This document shows positions 52,362 to 61,179 of a stretch of 64,000 nucleotides of DNA, in pieces. The DNA is from Pseudomonas sp. S31 (GTDB lineage: Bacteria > Pseudomonadota > Gammaproteobacteria > Pseudomonadales > Pseudomonadaceae): NCBI RefSeq assembly GCF_016648105.1, contig NZ_JACVVE010000031.1, positions 1 to 64,000 on the forward strand. Direction: 5' to 3'. The notes beneath the pieces are model-generated. The model searched no databases. It saw nothing but the letters and a program-made list of their open reading frames with translations, and was not told where the DNA came from. Each line of letters starts with the position of its first letter. Position 1 is the first letter of the stretch. The translations under genes and the position numbers were made by a program.

Positions 52362-53692
52362 CAGTGAGGGATCTCCTGGGCGAGGCCCGTGGCGCGGAGA
52401 TAGGCCTGGGTGGCAAGCAGGCCTTCCGGCAATGCGTGGCGGTTGCCGGCCATGCGCTCGATGAGTGTGTCGATCGCTTGGCCGGGTCGCGGTGCCGGCA
52501 AGGGCTTGAACGCCAACCCTGACTCCCAGCTGCCAGGCATCACCCGCCGTGTGGGGCTCTGCCAACCGGCAGCGATCCAGTCATACCAGAGCTGTTTTTC
52601 GTAGGCGTTGAAGACGCCAAACATGGGCGCTGACGGCCCCTCGATCATCCGCCACCAGCGGCTCTGCGCGGGATCCGCGCCGCGCTGGATCCAGCCTTGG
52701 GCCTGCATGGCCTCGAGGAAGCCCGGCATCAGCCCAGGTTCGGCCAGCCACTGATTGATGGTGCGTTTTTGCAGCCGGCAATGGTCCGCGTGCATGAACT
52801 GCCCGAATACTCGTTTGCGCTCCAGAGCGGCCAGCAACTCGGCATGCAGGTCGAAACTGGCGATAAGACTCGGCGTATCGGTGCCTAGGTCGTTCAGCCG
52901 ATAGCCATGACGTACGCGCCGGTAGAATTCGTCGCTGCCTCGCACCGGCGACAGTTGCTGCAGCGCCTGGATAGCCTTCTGGGCATGACCGCTGGCGGCA
53001 TTGTCGATGGTGACGTGCAGCTGGAAGTAATGGCCATCGATGCCTAGCTCGGCAAGCTCGTAGGTGGTGATCAGCAAGTGCAGCGGCGGTTGTTCATAGC
53101 CAAGGTTATAACCGATGACCTCCGGCAGGTAGCGCTCGCCGTGAAGCCCCAGCGCCAACTGCAGGGTGCCCGATAGGTAGCGCTCGTCAGCCATGGGCGC
53201 GGGGTCCTGGCAGCCGAGGCGAGTCAGCAGGCGTTGGTAGATGAGTACGTGATTCAAGTGCGCATCGCCCTCACCCAGTTCCTCCAGGTAGGTGCGGATC
53301 AGCCCGTGGTAGCGAGGGTCACGCCACTGCTTCAGGGTCGAGAACAGCCAGGCGCCATCGACCGCCTTGGTCGGCGCGACTTGCTGTATGAACCACAATG
53401 CATGGGCACGGTTGTCGAAGTAACGGCGCGCAGCCCCATGGCGGCGTTGTTCGAGGTACTGGGCATGGCCTTGGGCCACCTGACGACAATGCTCATGGCT
53501 CCAAGCCGTGAGCTGCGCAGGCGTGGCGGGCAGATCATCGCTCATGCCCTCGGCCCGACTCAGCTGTGCGTCGAGCCAGGCACGGCTACCGGCATCCTCA
53601 CCTTGCAGCAAGGCACGGTAGCGTCGTTGCAGGCCGCCGCCACGCTCGACTGGCATGAGCGACGGGGCAGATGTGCAGGTCATGACCGTCAT
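52361..53692 (-). CDS. Haem-oxygenase-like iron-containing redox enzyme
   Basis: A 443-residue protein of the iron-containing redox enzyme (HDO) type. Candidate metal ligands are the acidic/His residues in YLEELGEGDAHLNH and HVTIDNAASGHA, which fit the family's helix patterns. AAGGAG lies before the start. Di-iron enzymes of this kind perform oxidations in natural-product pathways. It leads a coupled unit with an NPPY methyltransferase and a GCS2 ligase. The N-terminal 100 and C-terminal 80 residues extend beyond the core fold. Confidence 0.82.
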   Translation of the reverse strand: MTVMTCTSAPSLMPVERGGGLQRRYRALLQGEDAGSRAWLDAQLSRAEGMSDDLPATPAQLTAWSHEHCRQVAQGHAQYLEQRRHGAARRYFDNRAHALWFIQQVAPTKAVDGAWLFSTLKQWRDPRYHGLIRTYLEELGEGDAHLNHVLIYQRLLTRLGCQDPAPMADERYLSGTLQLALGLHGERYLPEVIGYNLGYEQPPLHLLITTYELAELGIDGHYFQLHVTIDNAASGHAQKAIQALQQLSPVRGSDEFYRRVRHGYRLNDLGTDTPSLIASFDLHAELLAALERKRVFGQFMHADHCRLQKRTINQWLAEPGLMPGFLEAMQAQGWIQRGADPAQSRWWRMIEGPSAPMFGVFNAYEKQLWYDWIAAGWQSPTRRVMPGSWESGLAFKPLPAPRPGQAIDTLIERMAGNRHALPEGLLATQAYLRATGLAQEIPH

Positions 53693-53714
53693 GCCTTACT
53701 CCTTGCGCTATGGC

Positions 53715-53909
53715 TCAGCGGTTTTCTTCGCGCGGCATTGGCTCGGGGTCGGGCGCAGGCTGTGGCGCGGGCTTGTCGGTGTTTTGCATCTGCACCGAGG
53801 ACTTGCTCTGGTCGCTGTTCTGGGTCGCATGGTCGTCATTGTCACGGTCGAAGCAACCGCCCAGTAGGGTCAGGCTGGCGACTATGGCCAACATTGGAAT
53901 CAGGCGCAT
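53715..53909 (-). CDS. Small lipoprotein
   Basis: A 64-residue protein with a lipoprotein signal: MRLIPMLAIVASLTLLGGCF, lipobox LLGGC with the lipidated cysteine near residue 19. The mature part is short, polar and proline-rich at the end (APQPAPDPEPMPREENR). Its function is unknown. It lies 22 bases upstream of the HDO gene and may be co-transcribed. Confidence 0.85.
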   Translation of the reverse strand: MRLIPMLAIVASLTLLGGCFDRDNDDHATQNSDQSKSSVQMQNTDKPAPQPAPDPEPMPREENR

Positions 53910-53971
53910 GGGATATCCTCTGTCACGGGAAAGCCACAGTGCCAGGTCGCCCCGGCACTGCGCTGCCTCAC

Positions 53972-54136
53972 TTACGAGCGACCACCCTTGCGGCCCGACT
54001 CGCTGGTATGGCCGCCGGAACTCTTGCCGCCCTTGCGACCGGCTTCGGAGGCCTTCTCGCGGTCATTGGCGAAGTTGCCTGGGTTCTTGCTGCTGCCCTG
54101 GCTGCCGGTGCGGCTGTTGTCTTTCTTGTCCATCAT
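53972..54136 (-). CDS. KGG-repeat small stress protein
   Basis: A 54-residue protein, too short for most gene finders: MMDKKDNSRTGSQGSSKNPG followed by NFANDREKASEAGRKGG and a second, shorter SESGRKGG. It matches the KGG stress-protein motif of the gene at 31844. The start is one of two adjacent ATGs at 54136/54133, with GAGGTG upstream. A second member in the same window supports a common stress response. Confidence 0.85.
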   Translation of the reverse strand: MMDKKDNSRTGSQGSSKNPGNFANDREKASEAGRKGGKSSGGHTSESGRKGGRS

Positions 54137-54304
54137 CTGACACCTCGTATGGCTTTAGGGGTGCACGGGTTCGCCCCGTACATAGGTTCGGAGTTCGGTG
54201 ATAACGGCGGATTCGGTTTATTGCGGCCGGTTCGGACCGGTGGCGTTAAATATGCCTAGGCATAGTATTTGGGGCGCCAGGTTACAAGCCCCTGGGCGGC
54301 GGGT

Positions 54305-55591
54305 TCAGGGCTCTTCGGGCGGGCCTTCCAGCTGGCGCTGGCGCCGCCCCAGCCAGCGACCGGTCGCGGCCCAGCCGAGGGCGATGCATGCACCGATCGC
54401 CATCGCCCACTGTGGGTGTTCGCCCAGCACGTCCAGTCCACGCTTGACCCAACCACTGAGCGCATCGCCACCCCGGTAGACCACGGTGTCGATGAAGTTC
54501 TTGGCCTTGTACTTGTCTTCGGCTGGCAGCACGGTGAACAACATCTCTCGCCCAGGCCGCACCAGGGCATACTCGCCAGCCCTGCGCACCACCATCACCA
54601 CCACGAAAACCGCGAATACCGGAGCGAGGGCCAGCCACAGGAAACCCAGGGCCATCACCAGCGGCACGGCCACCAGCAACACACCCACGCCCAGGCGCCG
54701 GGCCAGGCGGCCAGTGATGAACACCTGGATGAGGATCGCCAATGCCTGCACCACGGTGTCGATCAGGCCGAACACTTGGGTCTGCCGGGTGCGGTCGGTG
54801 AAGGTTTCGCTGACTACCCGCGCCTGTTCGAAGTACAGGAAGGTGCTGACGCTGGCCAGCAACACCACGAACAACGCGATGCCCATCAGGTAGGGGGAGC
54901 GCAGCACCGCGCTGGCGCCTGCGAACGGGTTGCCGCCCAACGGTTTGCTGGTGGGCTGCCTATGCGCTTGCGCCAGCGGCTGCCGGTCGCGCCAGCGTTG
55001 CAGGTACAGGGTTGCCCCCACGCTGGCGAGCAGCGCCAGGGCGGCCAGCAGCAACAGCCCCGCATGCCCGAGGGGCGCCACCAGCAAGGTGCCCAGGATT
55101 GGGCCGCTGAGTCCCCCCAGGCTGGCGCCCGCCGCCAACAGGCCGAACAGGCGCTTGCCCTGTTCGGGCGAAAACAGGTCGGCCAGCACGCTCCAGGCCA
55201 GGGAAATGGACAGCAGGTTGAACATCGACAGCCAGATGTAGAAGGCCCGCGCGTAGCCGACATGCTGCGGATCTCGCTCGAACAGTATGGCGAACAGCAG
55301 CAGGTTGCTGGCGAAGAATCCAAAGGTCCACGGCAGGATATGCCGACGCTTGGCCTTGCTGGCCAGCCAGCCGAACAGCGGCAGGCACGCCAGGGTGGCG
55401 ATGAAGGTGCCGGTGAACAGCCACTGCAGGTTGTCTACCCCACCTGCCACCCCCATGGTTTCGCGTACGGGGCGCAGCATGAAGTAGCCGCTGAACAGCA
55501 GGTAGAACACTGTCAGCCCGGCAGCCACGGCGGGGCCTTCGCCAGGCTGCAGGGCCAGGCTTTGCTGCATGCGCTGCCGCCAACCACTCAT
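54305..55591 (-). CDS. MFS-type / NTP-NDP exchange-like transporter
   Basis: A 428-residue integral membrane protein with about 12 helices. LLFSGYFMLRPVRETMGVAG, and RPGREMLFTVLPAEDKYKAK further on, are features shared with the TLC ATP/ADP carrier-like proteins of free-living bacteria. The substrate of such free-living members is unknown. It lies next to an aldo/keto reductase gene (four-base gap) on the same strand. Confidence 0.85.
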   Translation of the reverse strand: MSGWRQRMQQSLALQPGEGPAVAAGLTVFYLLFSGYFMLRPVRETMGVAGGVDNLQWLFTGTFIATLACLPLFGWLASKAKRRHILPWTFGFFASNLLLFAILFERDPQHVGYARAFYIWLSMFNLLSISLAWSVLADLFSPEQGKRLFGLLAAGASLGGLSGPILGTLLVAPLGHAGLLLLAALALLASVGATLYLQRWRDRQPLAQAHRQPTSKPLGGNPFAGASAVLRSPYLMGIALFVVLLASVSTFLYFEQARVVSETFTDRTRQTQVFGLIDTVVQALAILIQVFITGRLARRLGVGVLLVAVPLVMALGFLWLALAPVFAVFVVVMVVRRAGEYALVRPGREMLFTVLPAEDKYKAKNFIDTVVYRGGDALSGWVKRGLDVLGEHPQWAMAIGACIALGWAATGRWLGRRQRQLEGPPEEP

Positions 55592-55595
55592 GCTG

Positions 55596-56507
55596 TCAGC
55601 CGAACTGCTTGATCAGCGCCTGCTGTTGCGCCGGGCTGAGCATGGGTTCGTGGCCGGCCTTGAGCTGGTCGAGCTGGCGATCGGGGCGGCTGGTGGCCGG
55701 GATAACCGTGGTCACCGCCGGGTGGCTGATGGCGAATTTGAGAAACAGCTGCGCCCAACTGCTCACCCCGGCTTCGGCGGCCCACGCCGGCAGGGGCTGG
55801 TCCTTGACCTTGGAGAACAACCGGCCGTCGTCGAAGGCGCGGTTGATCAGCACCGCCACGCCCTTGTCCTGGCACAGCGGCAGCAGTTCACGGGCAGCCT
55901 GGGGGGAGTTCACTGAATAGTTGATCTGGACGAAGTCCAGGGCTTCGCTGCGCACGATACGGGCAACGTCGTCCTGACCGCTTTCCAGGTAGTGGGTGAT
56001 GCCGACATAGCGCGCCTTGCCCTGCTGCTTGAGTTCACGGGCATAAGGCAGCTGGGTGCGCCAGTCGCGCAGGTTGTGCACCTGCAGCAGGTCGACCTTG
56101 TCGGTACGCAGGCTTTTCAGGCTGCCGGCCCATTGGGCCTTGGCATCCTCCAGGCTGTCGGCGGCGATCTTGGTGGCGATGAAGCAGCGGGCGTGCCAAC
56201 CGCCCTCCTCCAGCAGCTGGCCAAGGATGGCATCGGCGCCGCCGTAATTGGGCGAGGTGTCGATGACCTTGCCACCGCCCTCGAAGAACGCCTTCAGCAC
56301 CGCCTTCAACTGCTGGTACTGCGCTGAGCCAGGCTCGACCTCGAAGCTGCCGGAAGTGCCCGCGCCGATCACCGGCAGTGCCTCGCCGGTAGACGGGATG
56401 GCGCGGGTCAAGAGGCCGCTGGGGACGGCGGCATGCAACCAGGGGCTGACAGCCGACAAGATCCCCAAGGCCGCACCAGCGCGTAGGACATCGCGACGTG
56501 CGTACAT
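55596..56507 (-). CDS. Aldo/keto reductase with twin-arginine signal
   Basis: A 303-residue AKR with the N-terminal ARRDVLRAGAALGILSAVSP, a Tat-like twin-arginine signal, so it should be exported folded. Catalytic features are IDTSPNYGG, the Lys in FIATKIAAD and the His in LLQVHNLRDW. It would be a periplasmic NADPH enzyme, which is unusual because the cofactor is cytoplasmic. It overlaps in unit with the transporter gene downstream. Confidence 0.87.
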   Translation of the reverse strand: MYARRDVLRAGAALGILSAVSPWLHAAVPSGLLTRAIPSTGEALPVIGAGTSGSFEVEPGSAQYQQLKAVLKAFFEGGGKVIDTSPNYGGADAILGQLLEEGGWHARCFIATKIAADSLEDAKAQWAGSLKSLRTDKVDLLQVHNLRDWRTQLPYARELKQQGKARYVGITHYLESGQDDVARIVRSEALDFVQINYSVNSPQAARELLPLCQDKGVAVLINRAFDDGRLFSKVKDQPLPAWAAEAGVSSWAQLFLKFAISHPAVTTVIPATSRPDRQLDQLKAGHEPMLSPAQQQALIKQFG

Positions 56508-56589
56508 GGCAAAGCTCCCGTCATCATTCGGAAACTTTCAAGGCTAGCCCGCCTGCCCCCTGGCACCGCACGATTCTGTATCTGGATGT

Positions 56590-57468
56590 TTAGCCCAGCA
56601 GCCGCTGCAGGTCGAGACCCTGGCTGCCCATCGGAGGGCACCAGTAATAGCCGCCGGTCAGTGGCCGGCTGAAGCGGTACAGGGCATCGATCACACCGTC
56701 CTCCAGGCCGCTCATGCGCCGCAGCTGGATCTCGAATGCATCGAACGAACGCCCCAGGGCGACGAAGGCCAGGCCGGCGCCGCGGGTGTCGGCCCAGGAC
56801 ACCGAACGACGCACCATGAACGCTTCAGGGCTGAAGCTCTCCTGGGCGGTACGCTTGACGTGAGCGGACTCGGGTGCGTCCTCGAGTTCTTCGTTGTCGC
56901 TCAGCCGGCGGCCGATGATGTCGTCCTGCTCCGGTTGCGGCAGCGATTTGAAGTAGTTCAGGTCGTGCTTCCACAGCTGCACGGCGGCGAAGCTGGAGCC
57001 GGCAAGGCCAGGGGCGTCGCCGGCGACGATTGCCGCCTCCACCGCATCATCGTCGCGAGGGTTTTCGGTACCGTCTTCGTAGCCAGTGAGATCATGCCCG
57101 CCGCGGTGCAGGAAGCCATCGACGTGATCGACCAGGCGCAGGGCCGGGCTCAGCAGTCGCTCCAGGGCCTGGGCGCGCAGGTACAGGTCGCCGCGCTCAT
57201 CACCGCGCAGCCACAGCCACAGGGCGTGCTGGGTGCTCGGGTTCTCTACCACCGCATCGAGCTGCGGGAATGGGCGCAGACCTTCGATCTCACGGTCCAG
57301 CGCCTTGGCCAGTGGCGCGCCGACACCCAGGCTCAGACTACGGCCATCGACCTCGGATCGCAGCGCCTGCAAGGCAGCGGGCAGCGCTTCGAGCGACTCG
57401 ATGGCGAAAAACAGGTGACGGGCGTGAACCGGCACCGGGGTGGCAAGCAGACCTTGCTGGTACGGCAT
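56590..57468 (-). CDS. Dyp-type peroxidase
   Basis: A 292-residue dye-decolourising peroxidase. The family GXXDG motif is in GYEDGTENP, and the proximal haem histidine is in SAHVKRTAQESF. The start MPYQQGLLATPVPV at 57468 is the family N-terminus; 42 further codons are open. There is no signal peptide, so it is cytosolic or an encapsulin cargo. No encapsulin gene is adjacent. Confidence 0.92.
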   Translation of the reverse strand: MPYQQGLLATPVPVHARHLFFAIESLEALPAALQALRSEVDGRSLSLGVGAPLAKALDREIEGLRPFPQLDAVVENPSTQHALWLWLRGDERGDLYLRAQALERLLSPALRLVDHVDGFLHRGGHDLTGYEDGTENPRDDDAVEAAIVAGDAPGLAGSSFAAVQLWKHDLNYFKSLPQPEQDDIIGRRLSDNEELEDAPESAHVKRTAQESFSPEAFMVRRSVSWADTRGAGLAFVALGRSFDAFEIQLRRMSGLEDGVIDALYRFSRPLTGGYYWCPPMGSQGLDLQRLLG

Positions 57469-57631
57469 GACAGGCGAATCCTTGGCAAAAGCGCGAATGC
57501 TACTGCGCCAAGGCGAGGTTGACCAGTCGCCGTCCCCGTAACAAATGGTTACCAACGTCCTCCCCAGCCCGCCGTGTGCCCTGCCGGTGCCCACCTACAC
57601 TGCTGCACAGCGCCCCTCCCAGAGATCATCC

Positions 57632-58519
57632 ATGACCGCCTCGCCACTGCTCACCGCCGTTCTGCCGCTGGCCCTGGGCATCATCATGCTCGGCCTTGGC
57701 CTGTCGCTGACCCTGGCCGATTTCGCCCGGGTGGTGAAGTATCCAAAGCCGGTGGTCATCGGCCTGGCCTGCCAGATCCTGCTGCTGCCGCTGGCGTGCT
57801 TCCTGATCGCCAATGGTTTCGGCCTGGAGTCCGCCCTGGCGGTGGGGCTGATGCTGCTCGCCGCCTCGCCGGGCGGCACCACCGCCAACCTGTTCAGCCA
57901 CCTGGCCCATGGCGACGTGGCGCTGAACATCACCCTCACGGCGGTCAATTCGCTGATCGCCATTCTCACCATGCCGCTGCTGGTCAACCTGTCGCTGATG
58001 TGGTTCATGGCCTCGGACCAGGCCATTCCCCTGCAATTCGCCAAGGTCATGCAGGTGTTCGCCATCGTCCTGCTGCCAGTGGCGCTGGGCATGCTGATCC
58101 GCCATTGGTCGCCGCGCTTCGCCGCGCGCATGGAACGGCCCATGAAGCTGGTAGCTGCGCTGTTCCTGGCGTTCACCATCGCCCTGGCGCTGGCGAAGGA
58201 CTGGCAGACGGTGCTCGAATATGCCCCGGTGGTTGGCCTTGCGGCCCTGTCGTTCAACCTGCTGAGCCTGGCCGTCGGCTACTGGGTGCCCCGCCTGTGC
58301 AACATTCCCAAGCGCCAGGCCATCGCCATCGGTATGGAAATCGGCATTCACAACGGCACGCTGGCCATCGCCCTGGCACTGAGCCCATCGCTGCTGAACA
58401 ACGCCACCATGGCGGTGCCCGCGGCGCTGTACAGCCTGATCATGTTCTTCACGGCGGCGGGGTTCGGCTGGTGGGTCAGCCGTGCGAGCCGCGCCGAGGT
58501 GCCGGCGCGCACGCTTTAG
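57632..58519 (+). CDS. Bile acid:sodium symporter family transporter
   Basis: A 295-residue membrane protein with 9-10 helices: LGLGLSLTLADFARVVKYPK, LLAASPGGTTANLFSHLAHGDVALNI and GIHNGTLAIALAL are the BASS family core. Sodium-coupled import of organic anions is expected; the substrate is unknown. It is divergent from the DyP gene and convergent with the CrtZ-like gene, whose stop lies six bases away. Confidence 0.92.
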   Translation: MTASPLLTAVLPLALGIIMLGLGLSLTLADFARVVKYPKPVVIGLACQILLLPLACFLIANGFGLESALAVGLMLLAASPGGTTANLFSHLAHGDVALNITLTAVNSLIAILTMPLLVNLSLMWFMASDQAIPLQFAKVMQVFAIVLLPVALGMLIRHWSPRFAARMERPMKLVAALFLAFTIALALAKDWQTVLEYAPVVGLAALSFNLLSLAVGYWVPRLCNIPKRQAIAIGMEIGIHNGTLAIALALSPSLLNNATMAVPAALYSLIMFFTAAGFGWWVSRASRAEVPARTL

Positions 58520-58525
58520 ATGCGC

Positions 58526-58993
58526 TCAACCCTGCCCGCGCCGCTTGCGCAGTTGGCGCTTGAGCACGTCCAGGGGCGGCGCGTAGAAAAAGCCGAACGA
58601 CACACTGCCCGTGCGCCCCTTCACCGCGTGGTGCAGCCGGTGGGCGCGGTGCAGGCGCTGCAGGTAGCGGTTCACCGGCCGCGGCTTGCGCGGCCAGTGG
58701 CGGTGGAAGAAGCCATCGTGAGCCAGCACATACAGGATGCCGTAGCCGGCAACGCCGCCGCCCACCCATTGCAGCGGCGCATACCCCGCCTTGCCCAGCG
58801 CTACCAGGGCCGCAGCGATCAGCGCCAGGGCCACCAGGTAAAGGTCGTTGGTCTCGAGCACGCCCAGGTGCGGCTCGTGGTGCGAACGATGCAGCCACCA
58901 GCCCCAGCCATGCATGATGTACTTGTGGGCCAGCGTGCCGACGCCTTCCATGGCCACCAGGGTGGCGCACAGCACGGTGAGGTTGAACAGCAT
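58526..58993 (-). CDS. CrtZ-like beta-carotene hydroxylase/sterol desaturase
   Basis: A 155-residue membrane di-iron hydroxylase with histidine boxes HKYIMH, HRSHHEPH, HDGFFHRHW and HRAHRLHH, matching CrtZ-type carotene hydroxylases. The start MLFNLTVLCATL at 58993 fits CrtZ length; a longer frame to 59056 is open. No other carotenoid gene is in the window, so the true substrate may be another lipid. Confidence 0.85.
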   Translation of the reverse strand: MLFNLTVLCATLVAMEGVGTLAHKYIMHGWGWWLHRSHHEPHLGVLETNDLYLVALALIAAALVALGKAGYAPLQWVGGGVAGYGILYVLAHDGFFHRHWPRKPRPVNRYLQRLHRAHRLHHAVKGRTGSVSFGFFYAPPLDVLKRQLRKRRGQG

Positions 58994-59170
58994 GTAACGG
59001 TCCGGCAGCGGTTGAAGAGTGGCGCAAGAGTACCGATAACCTGCCCGCTTTGCCACGCAGGCGTGACCGATTGCGTGGCTTTCTCGATGAAGGCATTGTC
59101 ATGTTCGCGCAGCGTCCTCGCCGGCTAGACTCGCCCCGGCGGCGCAGCGCTTGCGGGCTGTGACGATAGT

Positions 59171-59965
59171 TCAGCGCCGTTTACGCGTCCCCAGTTCGAT
59201 CCATACCGGCGCGTGGTCACTGGCCTTGGGCTCGTTGCGAACCCAGGCATCGACCCCGGCCGCCTTGAGGTACGGCGCCAGTTGCCGGTTGAGCAACAGG
59301 TGATCGATGCGCAAACCAGCGTTGCGCGCCCAGTGGTTACGAAAGTAATCCCAGAACGTGTACACCCGCGCATCCGGGTGCAGGTGGCGAATGGCATCGG
59401 TCCAACCCTGGTCGAGCAGTTGCTGGTAGCGATCGCGCGATTGCGGTTGCAGCAAGGCGTCCTTGAGCCACGACCGAGGGTCGTAGATATCCAGATCTGT
59501 CGGCACGACATTGAAATCGCCCGCCAGCAATGCAGGGTGTTCGCTGTCGAGCAGGCCCTTGGCATGCTCGATCAGGCAGTCGAACCAACGTAGCTTGTAT
59601 TCGAACTTCGGCCCCGGCTGCGGGTTTCCATTGGGCAGGTACAGGCACCCGACCAGAATGCCATGCACGGCCGCCTCCAGGTAGCGGCTCTGGGTATCGT
59701 CCTCCATCCCAGGCAAACCCCACCGTACCGCCAGCGGCTCGCTGTCGCGGGCCAGGATGGCCACTCCATTCCACGACGGCTGGCCCAGGTGCAGGCAGCC
59801 ATAGCCCGCCGCTTCCAGCTCACGCGCCGGAAATTGTGCGTCCGGCGCCTTGAGCTCCTGCAGGCAGGCGATATCGGGCTGTTCCCGTTCCAGCCAGGCC
59901 AGCAACGCGGGTAGCCGGCTGCGAATGCCATTGATGTTGAACGTGGCGATCTTCAGCGCTTTCAT
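59171..59965 (-). CDS. xthA: Exodeoxyribonuclease III
   Basis: A 264-residue EEP-family nuclease: MKALKIATFNINGIRSRLPA, CLQELKAPD, LLAGDFNVVPTDLDIYDP, and C-terminal KASDHAPVWIEL. These are the AP endonuclease motifs for base excision repair. The ATG overlaps the stop of the upstream 80-residue gene. Pseudomonads carry more than one exonuclease III gene; I cannot tell which this is. Confidence 0.92.
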   Translation of the reverse strand: MKALKIATFNINGIRSRLPALLAWLEREQPDIACLQELKAPDAQFPARELEAAGYGCLHLGQPSWNGVAILARDSEPLAVRWGLPGMEDDTQSRYLEAAVHGILVGCLYLPNGNPQPGPKFEYKLRWFDCLIEHAKGLLDSEHPALLAGDFNVVPTDLDIYDPRSWLKDALLQPQSRDRYQQLLDQGWTDAIRHLHPDARVYTFWDYFRNHWARNAGLRIDHLLLNRQLAPYLKAAGVDAWVRNEPKASDHAPVWIELGTRKRR

Positions 59966-60204
59966 GCGTCGGGGTCGTTGACGTGGGCCTGCACCGCATC
60001 TTCCAGGGCCCGGGCATGTGACTCGTCGGCCAGACGCTTGAGCGCCAGCCAGTCGTCCCAGTCGATGGCGCCGTCGTCGCGCAGGGCTTCGGCAGTGCGT
60101 AACAGCTCATGATGGTAGGCATCCGGCGATTCGCGCCGGTAGCTGACGTCGTCGTATTGCGCGTACCAGGCCTCCAGCTCCGGGATGCTGCGTTCGATGC
60201 TCAT
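59962..60204 (-). CDS. Small hypothetical protein coupled to xthA
   Basis: An 80-residue acidic protein, MSIERSIPELEAWYAQYDDV with HHELLRTAEALRDDGAIDWD in the middle, predicted helical. No family recognised. Its stop overlaps the xthA start (ATGA), so the two are coupled. GAGGA lies before its start. Confidence 0.8.
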   Translation of the reverse strand: MSIERSIPELEAWYAQYDDVSYRRESPDAYHHELLRTAEALRDDGAIDWDDWLALKRLADESHARALEDAVQAHVNDPDA

Positions 60205-60370
60205 GGGGCGAGTCCTCTTGCGTGCCTTTGAATGTGTGAGCCGCTACCCGGCGCAACGTTCAACCGCAAGCCACCGTCGGCCAGTTCGGCAGAAAAATTA
60301 AACCTTTGCGCCTCGGCCCGGCTCAACCGTACGCGACACTGAAGTCGCGCCAACCGGTAAGGAGTGGGAC

Positions 60371-60871
60371 ATGAGCAATCTCTTCATCAAGCGCGTCGGT
60401 CTGTCGATGGCGATGGGCCTGGCCTCGCTGCAAGCCATGGCGGCTACCTCCAACGACTTCGTCGAGGCTGCCACCGAGTCGGGTATCGCCGAGGTGGTCA
60501 CCGGCAAGCTGGCCCTGGAGAAAAGCCAGAACGGCGAAATCAAGACCTTTGCCCAGCAAATGGTCACCGACCATACCCAAGCCAACCAGAAACTGGCCGA
60601 CATCGCCCGCAAGCTGGACATCGAGGTGCCTGACGAAGCCGCGCTGACCGACAAGGTCAAGAAGATGATCCTCGAATGGCGCGACGAGTCGTTCGACAAG
60701 TCCTATCTCAACAACCAGGTCGACGCCCATGAAAAAGCCGTGGAACTGTTCAAGAAAGAGGCCGCCTCATCGGACAAGGCCGAGCTGAAGGCCTTCGCCA
60801 GCGAGACCCTGCCCAAACTCGAGCAGCACCTGCAGCACGCCAAAGAGCTGCAGGCCAAGCACGGCAAGTAA
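60371..60871 (+). CDS. DUF4142 family exported protein
   Basis: A 166-residue protein with a signal peptide (cleavage near LQAMA|ATSND) and a ferritin-like helical bundle (FVEAATESGIAEVVTGKLAL, FAQQMVTDHTQANQKL, LNNQVDAHEKAVELFKKEA). DUF4142 proteins are periplasmic and common in stress regions. No metal ligands are proven. AAGGAG lies upstream. Confidence 0.9.
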   Translation: MSNLFIKRVGLSMAMGLASLQAMAATSNDFVEAATESGIAEVVTGKLALEKSQNGEIKTFAQQMVTDHTQANQKLADIARKLDIEVPDEAALTDKVKKMILEWRDESFDKSYLNNQVDAHEKAVELFKKEAASSDKAELKAFASETLPKLEQHLQHAKELQAKHGK

Positions 60872-60895
60872 CCTGACAACCTCGAGAGGCCCGAT

Positions 60896-61147
60896 ATGAG
60901 CAACGACGCCCTACGCGCAGAAATCCTCACCCGCTTGTTGCACGCCCACCCCGAAGGCCTGGGCAAGGAGGTGCTGGACAACTATCGCGGCGGAAAAGCC
61001 GTAGCCGGCATGCTCAAGACCCTGCAGGAACACGGCCTGATCCAGGGCGCCCACGTCACCGTGGACGACCAGCACCAGATCAGTGTCAGCTATCCGATCA
61101 AGTTGTCGGCGGCCGGCGTCGATGCGGCCAAGCAGTTGGACAACTGA
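60896..61147 (+). CDS. Small hypothetical protein with winged-helix character
   Basis: An 83-residue protein, MSNDALRAEILTRLLHAHPE ... IQGAHVTVDDQHQISVSYPI, with the length and pattern of a winged-helix domain. It is not recognised as a named family. It follows the DUF4142 gene by 24 bases and precedes a terminator. GAGAGG lies upstream. Confidence 0.78.
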   Translation: MSNDALRAEILTRLLHAHPEGLGKEVLDNYRGGKAVAGMLKTLQEHGLIQGAHVTVDDQHQISVSYPIKLSAAGVDAAKQLDN

Positions 61148-61153
61148 ACGACC

Positions 61154-61177
61154 AAGGGCCGCTTGCGCGGCCCTTTT
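61154..61177 (+). terminator. Rho-independent terminator
   Basis: AAGGGCCGC / GCGGCCCTT stem with a TTGC loop, ending in TTTT, directly after the small gene at 60896. It also faces the convergent gene at 61180 and may serve both directions. Confidence 0.8.
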
Positions 61178-61179
61178 CC

